Positions 1-4,738 of a stretch of DNA of 8,373 nucleotides are shown in pieces (within the stretch, counting starts at the first letter, position 1; each line of letters begins with the position of its first letter). The translations under genes and the position numbers were made by a program. The notes beneath the pieces are model-generated. The model worked only from the letters and a program-made list of their open reading frames with translations, was not told the origin of the DNA and searched no databases. This DNA is from Dietzia timorensis (GTDB lineage: Bacteria; Actinomycetota; Actinomycetes; Mycobacteriales; Mycobacteriaceae): the NCBI RefSeq assembly GCF_020742175.1, contig NZ_DYXM01000167.1:1-8373 (forward strand). Reading direction: 5' to 3'.

Positions 1-376
1 TGAGTGTGTCGTCGTCGATGCGCAGCTGCGGTTCACCCACGCTTGCCCTGAACTCCGCAGAGTTCCAAAAGCCCTCATGAGCCGATCTCCACGCCGCCAC
101 GTTCGTGAATCCTTCTCCCTCGCCGACCGCATGAGACAGTGTGATGTCTGCCAACCGGCAGGTGGATATCCGGACTGTTTCTGTGACGCATACGCCGACT
201 CCCGCGGAGTCAACGACCACTTCCCGTCGCCCTACCGTCGGGAGCGGTTCGCGATCCCGCTTCCACTCATCGTAGAGCGAACTGGTCGTCGTTTTCTCAC
301 CCGCGACAATTGCGGCGACGAGCTTGTCTCGGAGAGGTCCGGGCAGTGCGAACTCGACTACGGGGAGGTCGTCTAT
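1..376 (-). CDS. ASCH-domain protein (PUA-like fold), 3' end beyond window, start codon unclear
   Basis: The minus strand stays open from the proB stop to the left edge (about 125 codons visible). It reads as an ASCH domain: an opening strand with FALPGPLRDKLVAAI, the signature GEKTTTSSL, an EPLPTVG turn before a VVVDSAG strand, then HAVGEGEGF and WRSAHEGFW. The GxKTTT and HAxxEGEG blocks are typical of the family. ASCH domains are related to PUA and are thought to bind RNA or nucleotides; the substrate here is unknown. The frame is that of proB, with only the proB TAG (380-382) between them. No ATG, GTG or TTG lies between that stop and the conserved KTTT block. The possible starts are ATA at 374-376, where homologues would be expected to begin, and CTG at 344-346. 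I set the start at ATA. The gene either uses a rare start, lost its ATG by one substitution, or is reached by read-through. Identity as ASCH is confident; the start is not. Confidence 0.75.
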   Translation of the reverse strand, partial: MDDLPVVEFALPGPLRDKLVAAIVAGEKTTTSSLYDEWKRDREPLPTVGRREVVVDSAGVGVCVTETVRISTCRLADITLSHAVGEGEGFTNVAAWRSAHEGFWNSAEFRASVGEPQLRIDDDTL

Positions 377-379
377 GAG

Positions 380-1510
380 CTAGATGACGACGAGATCGTC
401 CGCGTGCACAAGCGGGCGGCCGATTCCACCCTTCTCCGTCTCCGCCGCGCGCAGCTCAAGAAGGTCGCGAAGTTCGGCGGCATCGTATCCGGCAATTCCG
501 CGCGCGACGAGCGCTCCGGCGCGATCACACAGTTCGATGACGTCGCCCTTGAAGAAACCGCGCTGGACGTGCGACACCCCGGCGACGAGCAGCGAGCGCC
601 TCGGCCCGGTGGTGATTGCGGCTACGGCGCCGTCATCCAGCGATACCGAGCCGTGGGCGTCGGCGACGTGCCGCACCCAGAAGCGGCGCGCGGACATGCG
701 TTCGGCGCGCGGCTCGAAGACGGTCCCACCGGTAAACCCGGGAGATACCGCCTGGTCAGCGAGTTCTGCACTGGTGAGCACGACGGGCACCCCGGCATCC
801 GCTGCGAGTTTCGCGGCGGCAAGCTTCGAGGCCATGCCGCCCGTTCCGAGCGCGCCACCGTCACCGGCCTCTACATTTGCCAGCAGGTCATGCTGGGCGA
901 CGTAGGAAATGCGTTCGGCGCCCGGCTGCGACGGATTGCGGTCGTACATCGCGTCGACGTCCGACAACAAAAGTAGAGCGTCTGCGGAGAGCAGGTGCGC
1001 CACGAGGGCGGCGAGGCGATCGTTGTCGCCAAAGTGAAACTCGTAGGTGGCGATCGCATCGTTCTCGTTGATGATCGGAACGATGCCGAGTGTGCGCATC
1101 TTGTCGAGCGTCCGTTGCGCGTTCCGCGCGGTGTCGCGCCGGCCGATATCTGTCGCGGTGAGGAGCACGAGCCCGGTCTTGCGGTCGTGGCGGGCGAAGG
1201 CCTCTCCCCACGCTCCGGCCAGCTCGGCCTGGCCTACCGAGGCGACGGCCTGTTTCGAGGCGATGTCGCGGGGGCGCACGTTCATGCCCAGAGGTGCCAT
1301 GCCCGCGGCGACGGCGCCGGAGGACACCATGAATACGTCCGAGCCGGCAGCCATCCGTCCCTCAGCGGCGTCGGCGAGGAACTCAAGGCGGTCGCGGCGC
1401 ACTCCGGGGCCGACCGAGGTGATGGCGGACGAACCGATTTTGATGACTACGCGTTTTGCGGAGGCGATGCGATCACGAAGTTGCTTCTCCGCGGAGGCCG
1501 CATCGCTCAT
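380..1510 (-). CDS. proB: Glutamate 5-kinase (proline biosynthesis)
   Basis: This cytoplasmic enzyme phosphorylates L-glutamate with ATP to glutamyl 5-phosphate, the first committed step of proline synthesis. The 376-residue product is full length and has two domains. The amino-acid kinase domain (about 18-265) shows the Lys/Gly-rich nucleotide loop VVIKIGSSAI (21-30, K24), VSSGAVAAGM (62-71), the glutamate-site NENDA (148-152), GDNDRLAALVA (161-171), SDVDAMYD (183-190) and GTGGMASK (222-229). A C-terminal PUA domain (about 277-376) shows the FWVRH start, a VQRGFFKGD turn and ARGIAGYD. The start ATG at 1508-1510 overlaps the obgE TGA (ATGA), so translation is probably coupled to obgE; only a weak purine-rich stretch precedes it. 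Family members with the PUA domain are usually inhibited by proline, which is likely but not shown here. The downstream frame continues as an ASCH domain, itself PUA-like, after a single TAG. Confidence 0.97.
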   Translation of the reverse strand: MSDAASAEKQLRDRIASAKRVVIKIGSSAITSVGPGVRRDRLEFLADAAEGRMAAGSDVFMVSSGAVAAGMAPLGMNVRPRDIASKQAVASVGQAELAGAWGEAFARHDRKTGLVLLTATDIGRRDTARNAQRTLDKMRTLGIVPIINENDAIATYEFHFGDNDRLAALVAHLLSADALLLLSDVDAMYDRNPSQPGAERISYVAQHDLLANVEAGDGGALGTGGMASKLAAAKLAADAGVPVVLTSAELADQAVSPGFTGGTVFEPRAERMSARRFWVRHVADAHGSVSLDDGAVAAITTGPRRSLLVAGVSHVQRGFFKGDVIELCDRAGALVARGIAGYDAAELRDLLELRAAETEKGGIGRPLVHADDLVVI

Positions 1511-2970
1511 TCGAGCGTTTCTTCATCAGGGTCGATGAGGCCACGGCGGACCCCGCGTTGGAACTTGCGTTCGGCCGCACCGACGCGCTCGGTGGATTCG
1601 AGACGCACGTCGGTGCCGCGACCGGTGCGGCGCAGGTCCACGCCTGCGGGCGTCGACGGCTCCCATTCGAAGGTGACGTCGCCGATGGTGACGTCGGACC
1701 CCTCGACAGCCCCGGCCTTGAGGAGTGCGTCCTCGACTCCGAGACGAGCGAGCCTATCGCCGAGGTAGCCGACGGCCTCGTCGTTTTCGAAGTCCGTTTG
1801 GTTGATCCAGCGACGCGGCTTCTCACCCTTGACGATGAAGGCACCGGCATGGTCCGGGTCCTTGAGGATCTCGAACTCGGGCCCGCCCTGAGCCTTGGGC
1901 CGGATGATCGTGCGCGCGGGCTCGGGCGCGGGCTGCGTGCGGCGATACTCGTCGACCATCTTGTACAGGCCGAAGCGCAGTTCGTCGAGACCGAGATGGG
2001 CTACGGCAGACACCTCGAAGACGGGCCATCCACGCTCTTCGAAGTGTGCCCGGACCATCTCCGCCATCTCCTTGCCCTCGGGGATGTCGGTCTTGTTGAG
2101 CACAACGATGCGCGGTCGGGCCGCGAGATCGCCGAGGCCGTTGTCTTCGGCGAGCACCGAAGTGTAGGAAGCCAGTTCGTTTTCCAGCGCCTCGACGTCA
2201 CTGATCGGGTCCCTATCGGACTCCAGTGCCGCACAGTCCACGACGTGAGCGAGGACGGCGCAGCGCTCGATGTGGCGGAGGAAATCCAGGCCCAGCCCGC
2301 GTCCCTCGGATGCTCCGGGGATGAGGCCCGGCACGTCGGCGATCGTGAAGGTGTCGTTGCCGGCGGTGACGACACCGAGGTTCGGCACGAGAGTGGTGAA
2401 GGGGTAGTCCGCGATCTTGGGCTTCGCCGCGCTGAGCACCGAGATGAGCGAGGACTTGCCCGCCGACGGGTAGCCGACGAGTCCGACGTCGGCGACGGAC
2501 TTGAGCTCGAGCACGAGGTCGCGTTGCTCCCCGGGCTCGCCTAGCAGTGCGAAGCCGGGAGCCTTGCGCGCACGGGAAACGAGGGACGCGTTCCCGAGCC
2601 CGCCCTTGCCGCCTTCGGCCGCGACGAATCGCGTGCCGTTGCCGGTGAGGTCGACGACCATCTCGCCTGCATCGTCGAACACAACGGTGCCGTTGGGGAC
2701 CTTGAGAACGAGGTCCTCGCCCTTGGCACCGCTGCGGTTGCTGCCTTCGCCCTGTCCGCCGCGTCCGGCCTTGGCGTGCGGGCGGAAGTGGAAGTCGAGC
2801 AGAGTATGGACCTGCGGGTCGACCTCGAGAATCACCGAACCGCCGGAGCCGCCGTTGCCGCCATCAGGGCCGCCGAGTGGCTTGAATTTCTCGCGGTGCA
2901 CCGACGCGCAGCCGCGCCCGCCGTCGCCTGCAGCCAGGTGCAGGACGACCCGGTCCACGAACCGTGACAT
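1507..2970 (-). CDS. obgE: Obg-family GTPase (50S ribosome assembly)
   Basis: Obg is an essential GTPase that binds the 50S subunit late in assembly and links ribosome maturation to GTP/ppGpp status. The 487-residue product has the full domain order. The glycine-rich Obg fold (1-158) begins MSRFVDRVVLHL and contains PLGGPDGGNGGSGG (31-44). The G domain (about 159-340) has G1 GYPSAGKSS (166-174), a G2 threonine in FTT (191-193), G3 DVPG (212-215), G4 NKTD (292-295) and G5 SAV (321-323). The OCT domain (about 360-438) includes RRWINQTDFENDEAVGYL. A charged tail of about 48 residues follows, of the kind seen in actinobacterial Obg. I chose ATG 2968-2970 over an in-frame start at 3039 because the Obg fold begins there and GAAGGAG lies 8 nt upstream (2979-2985). 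It is separated from rpmA by a spacer with strong hairpins and overlaps proB by 4 bp. Confidence 0.97.
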   Translation of the reverse strand: MSRFVDRVVLHLAAGDGGRGCASVHREKFKPLGGPDGGNGGSGGSVILEVDPQVHTLLDFHFRPHAKAGRGGQGEGSNRSGAKGEDLVLKVPNGTVVFDDAGEMVVDLTGNGTRFVAAEGGKGGLGNASLVSRARKAPGFALLGEPGEQRDLVLELKSVADVGLVGYPSAGKSSLISVLSAAKPKIADYPFTTLVPNLGVVTAGNDTFTIADVPGLIPGASEGRGLGLDFLRHIERCAVLAHVVDCAALESDRDPISDVEALENELASYTSVLAEDNGLGDLAARPRIVVLNKTDIPEGKEMAEMVRAHFEERGWPVFEVSAVAHLGLDELRFGLYKMVDEYRRTQPAPEPARTIIRPKAQGGPEFEILKDPDHAGAFIVKGEKPRRWINQTDFENDEAVGYLGDRLARLGVEDALLKAGAVEGSDVTIGDVTFEWEPSTPAGVDLRRTGRGTDVRLESTERVGAAERKFQRGVRRGLIDPDEETLE

Positions 2971-3005
2971 AGTGGGTGCTCCTTCGAGTGCGGTGTCGGT
3001 TATCT

Positions 3006-3024
3006 GCCCGGGATCGTCCCGGGC
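3006..3024 (-). terminator. Perfect 8-bp hairpin in the rpmA-obgE spacer, just upstream of the obgE start region
   Basis: Arms GCCCGGGA and TCCCGGGC pair perfectly around a 3-nt CGA loop on the minus strand. It lies 9 nt after the larger 3034-3077 hairpin and about 36 nt before the obgE ATG. No T-run follows, so it is not a classical intrinsic terminator. It could stabilise a processed 5' end of obgE mRNA or reduce read-through. The pairing is seen directly; the role is inferred. Confidence 0.5.
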
Positions 3025-3033
3025 CCAAATACG

Positions 3034-3077
3034 CTGCAAGGGCGAACAGCGCCCGAGTGCGCCGCTCGCCCTTGCAG
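3034..3077 (-). terminator. Strong 19-bp hairpin between rpmA and obgE (terminator, attenuator or processing site)
   Basis: Twelve bases at 3066-3077 (CTGCAAGGGCGA on the minus strand) pair perfectly with 3034-3045 (TCGCCCTTGCAG). Seven further pairs, two of them G.U, extend the stem to a 6-nt loop ACTCGG. The stem begins 49 nt past the rpmA stop. Only CGTATTT follows, with no real T-tract. Some actinobacterial terminators lack a T-tract, so it may partly end the abundant rplU-rpmA transcript, or mark an RNase cut that separates ribosomal-protein mRNA from obgE-proB mRNA. Confidence 0.6.
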
Positions 3078-3112
3078 GCTCTCCCCTTTAGGGTAAGCGA
3101 TTGTGGCCCGAA

Positions 3113-3133
3113 GGCCTACGAGGTTTTTAGGCC
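3113..3133 (-). repeat. Inverted repeat overlapping the rpmA stop
   Basis: GGCCTA and TAGGCC are separated by 9 nt and flank the rpmA stop codon (3127-3129). An overlapping alternative pairing, CGAGG with CCTCG, uses part of the same sequence, so the two folds exclude each other. Stems are only 5-6 bp. It may contribute to 3'-end structure of the rpmA mRNA; the effect is uncertain. Confidence 0.35.
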
Positions 3134-3390
3134 TCGGCCTCTGCCGCCACGATGTTGACGGTCTTGCGGCCACGCTTGGTGCCAAACTGAACGGCTCCGG
3201 CCGACAGGGCGAACAGCGTGTCGTCTCCGCCACGGCCGACGTTGACGCCGGGGTGGAAGTGCGTGCCGCGCTGGCGGACGAGAATCTCGCCGGCGTTGAC
3301 TTCCTGGCCACCGAAGCGCTTGACGCCAAGGCGCTGAGCGTTGGAGTCGCGACCGTTGCGCGAGCTGGATGCACCCTTCTTGTGTGCCAT
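3127..3390 (-). CDS. rpmA: 50S ribosomal protein L27 (bL27)
   Basis: bL27 sits at the 50S peptidyl-transferase region, with its N-terminal tail near the tRNA acceptor ends. The 87-residue product matches the family length and sequence: MAHKKGASSSRNGRDSN at the N terminus, then AQRLGVKRFGGQ, NAGEILVRQRGT and HPGVNVGRGGDDTLFAL. It starts directly with MAHKKG, so it lacks the N-terminal extension that Firmicutes cleave. The ATG at 3388-3390 is preceded by AAGGAG with an 8-nt spacer, which fixes this start over an upstream in-frame ATG at 3648 lying inside rplU. It follows rplU by 85 nt and is surely co-transcribed with it. The C terminus ends in a short Ala/Glu stretch. Confidence 0.98.
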   Translation of the reverse strand: MAHKKGASSSRNGRDSNAQRLGVKRFGGQEVNAGEILVRQRGTHFHPGVNVGRGGDDTLFALSAGAVQFGTKRGRKTVNIVAAEAEA

Positions 3391-3420
3391 GTCTGCTTCT
3401 CCTTGCAGTAAGTGCGCCCG

Positions 3421-3453
3421 GGAACAAAAAGGAGTTCCAAGGCCCCGAGGGCC
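3421..3453 (-). other. Paired small hairpins in the rplU-rpmA spacer
   Basis: On the minus strand GGCCC-TCG-GGGCC (3441-3453) is followed at once by GGAAC-TCCTTTTT-GTTCC (3421-3438). Five T residues sit in the second loop, about 10 nt after the first stem. That spacing is too long for a standard intrinsic terminator. The pair could act as a weak attenuator or protect mRNA ends between two ribosomal-protein genes. Confidence 0.35.
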
Positions 3454-3475
3454 AGGCGCTTTTAGGTGGGCGGCC

Positions 3476-3781
3476 TTACTTGATCGAGGTGATCTTGAGG
3501 ACCGTGAGCTTCTGACGGTGACCTTGGCGCTTGTGGTAACCGGTCTTGTTCTTGAACTTGTGGATCCGGATTTTCGGTCCCTTGGTCTGCTCGACAATCT
3601 CACCGTTGACGGTGATCTTGTCGAGGGCGCCGGCGTCGGAGGTGACATTGGCGCCGTCGACGACGAGGACGGCCGGGAGTGCTACTGCGGCTCCGGCCTC
3701 GCCCTCGATCTTCTCGACCTTGACGAGGTCCCCTTCGGCAACCTTGTACTGCTTGCCGCCGGTCTTGACGATCGCGTACAT
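3476..3781 (-). CDS. rplU: 50S ribosomal protein L21 (bL21)
   Basis: bL21 is a 23S rRNA-binding protein of the large subunit. The 101-residue product is full length and begins MYAIVKTGGKQYKVAEGD, the family signature, continues with VKVEKIEGEAGAAV and ends with the basic block KFKNKTGYHKRQGHRQKLT (about 75-93), which contacts rRNA. The ATG at 3779-3781 has AAGGGGA about 9-10 nt upstream. It is the first gene of the rplU-rpmA-obgE-proB unit, with a promoter candidate at 3949-3978 and a leader of about 160 nt. In many relatives rne lies directly upstream on the same strand; here an opposite-strand gene separates them. Confidence 0.98.
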   Translation of the reverse strand: MYAIVKTGGKQYKVAEGDLVKVEKIEGEAGAAVALPAVLVVDGANVTSDAGALDKITVNGEIVEQTKGPKIRIHKFKNKTGYHKRQGHRQKLTVLKITSIK

Positions 3782-3942
3782 CGGAGGGCTTCCCCTTGCT
3801 TCTCGGTGATAAATACTTGCATTCTTGCCAACGCTTGGCGCGACAGGTCTTTCTCGGCACGTGCTCTGGTTTCCGCGTGCTATCCCTGTTGGGATGTCGG
3901 CGGATACTCTCAGGCAGCATGCAGCGCGCCGCGTTATGCGAC
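3782..3942 (-). promoter_or_regulatory. Long, foldable 5' leader of rplU
   Basis: From the inferred start site near 3942 to the rplU ATG there are about 160 nt. Three short hairpins can form in order on the minus strand: ATCCC-AACA-GGGAT (3882-3895), GCACG with CGTGC around 14 nt (3857-3880), and GCCAA-GCG-TTGGC (3827-3839). The ribosome binding site lies beyond the last one. Ribosomal-protein leaders often bind the protein they encode, and an L21 leader is known in Firmicutes. I do not recognise that motif here, so any regulatory role is inferred from length and position. Each stem is only 5 bp. Confidence 0.4.
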
Positions 3943-3948
3943 TTGTTA

Positions 3949-3978
3949 AGGCTACTCGGCGCGCGCTTGCCAGGTCAA
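3949..3978 (-). promoter_or_regulatory. Candidate promoter of rplU-rpmA-obgE-proB
   Basis: On the minus strand TTGACC (3973-3978) is followed after 18 bp by TAGCCT (3949-3954). This matches a sigma-70/SigA-type promoter: a near-consensus -35 and a TAnnnT -10. Transcription would begin around 3940-3943. It is the best match in the gap and faces rplU. The sequence match is direct; activity is inferred. Confidence 0.6.
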
Positions 3979-4005
3979 ACTGGCCGCGAAGCCGCGAAAT
4001 AACGC

Positions 4006-4018
4006 GACCGAATCGGTC
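4006..4018. promoter_or_regulatory. 13-bp dyad between the divergent promoters
   Basis: GACCGAATCGGTC is a perfect odd-length palindrome centred on 4012. It lies about 28 bp upstream of the rplU -35 and 13 bp upstream of the candidate -35 of the plus-strand gene, a place where a regulator could affect both. A single short palindrome can arise by chance, so this is only a candidate operator. Confidence 0.25.
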
Positions 4019-4030
4019 CTTCGCAAAGTG

Positions 4031-4059
4031 ATATTGCTCCGCACAAATACTTCTATACT
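4031..4059 (+). promoter_or_regulatory. Candidate promoter of the plus-strand membrane gene
   Basis: TATACT (4054-4059) is a near-consensus -10 in the most AT-rich part of the intergenic region. The element 17 bp upstream, ATATTG (4031-4036), is a poor -35. Transcription would start near 4066, leaving about 55 nt before the ATG at 4122. Confidence 0.4.
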
Positions 4060-4121
4060 GCAGATACCAAAGGGAACATTAGACGCTCGACGCGCACGTG
4101 CGCCAACCGACAAGAAGGCCC

Positions 4122-4712
4122 ATGCTCCGTTTCTTCGCCGCCGGCGCGGCAAGTTTGACCCTCGCCGCGGTCGTCGTCGTGTGTCTCCTCCACGCCGACA
4201 CATGGGTGGTCTCGGATGCGAACGTCGCCTCGGGGCATCGCTTTTTCGGCTACCCGCTCCTGCTCGGCGCGCTCGGCACGTTGTTCCTCGCCGGTTGTGT
4301 CATCGCGCTCGTCGCGGCCTCATCCCCGGAGGACTTTCCGCCGTCGTTCTGGGGCTGCCTGGTGGCGATCCCGGTCTTTCTCGCCGGGGGCTTCGCCTTC
4401 TACGCCCTCTACTCCCCGCCCGGCTTCCACGAATCCAGAGGCGCGCTCGACGGGTACGTCGAGCATGTCATCACCGAGGCCGAGGCTGCCGACGGCGTCT
4501 ACGACGAAAGGTTTGACCCCGAGCTCCGCTTGGGGAGCGTCGAGGTCAAACGTGTCGTCTATTCGGAGGACTGGGACGACGTCGAGATTGTGTTCTACGA
4601 CACCGACTGTTTTATCGGCCCGTGCGGATGGGTTTATCGCTCGGCGGGCGAGCCCACCAGCGTCCGCGACGCCGTGCCGCTGGGGGCGGGCTGGTTCGAC
4701 TTCGGTCGATAG
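4122..4712 (+). CDS. Hypothetical three-helix membrane protein, function unknown
   Basis: I do not recognise this family. The 196-residue product has three hydrophobic segments: FFAAGAASLTLAAVVVVCLL (about residues 4-23), a Leu/Gly/Ala helix at about 45-66 and GCLVAIPVFLAGGFAFYALY (about 78-97). A soluble, acidic C-terminal domain of about 98 residues follows. Basic residues before the first helix suggest the N terminus is inside, which would put the C-terminal domain outside; there, DCFIGPCGW (162-170) has two cysteines that could form a disulfide. The ATG at 4122 is preceded by AAGAAGG, but only 3 nt away. An in-frame GTG at 4098 gives 204 residues (MRQPTRRP...) and is a real alternative. 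Codon use looks like that of its neighbours, with G/C at most third positions. It runs against the flanking genes: divergent from rplU and convergent with rne, with 26 nt between the stops. Nothing in the sequence ties it to ribosome biogenesis or RNA decay. Confidence 0.75.
   Translation: MLRFFAAGAASLTLAAVVVVCLLHADTWVVSDANVASGHRFFGYPLLLGALGTLFLAGCVIALVAASSPEDFPPSFWGCLVAIPVFLAGGFAFYALYSPPGFHESRGALDGYVEHVITEAEAADGVYDERFDPELRLGSVEVKRVVYSEDWDDVEIVFYDTDCFIGPCGWVYRSAGEPTSVRDAVPLGAGWFDFGR
4696..4709 (+). terminator. UUCG-capped hairpin at the end of the membrane gene
   Basis: TCGAC-TTCG-GTCGA forms a 5-bp stem closed by a cUUCGg tetraloop, an unusually stable cap. It ends one base before the stop codon of the plus-strand gene, which converges on rne. 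No T-run follows. It may help end or protect the transcript, but it could equally be chance within coding sequence. Confidence 0.25.
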
Positions 4713-4738
4713 CGCTACCCGCTCCCGCGGCTTGTCGC

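Noticed and set aside
77..976. 299-codon plus-strand open frame over the ASCH gene and proB
   Set aside because: Both minus-strand products are recognisable; this is antisense shadow.
1456..2544. 362-codon plus-strand open frame opposite obgE
   Set aside because: Obg on the other strand is complete and conserved; this frame mirrors its codon pattern and has no domain.
2971..3039. Upstream in-frame start adding 23 residues to Obg
   Set aside because: The extension reads through a hairpin region and precedes the conserved MSRFVDR start, which has its own Shine-Dalgarno sequence.
3391..3648. Upstream in-frame start extending L27 by 86 residues
   Set aside because: It lies largely within rplU in another frame; L27 begins at MAHKKG with AAGGAG at the right distance.
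3600..3920. 106-codon minus-strand open frame starting in the rplU leader, considered as a leader peptide gene
   Set aside because: It has no ribosome binding site, runs into rplU out of frame and has a random basic composition.
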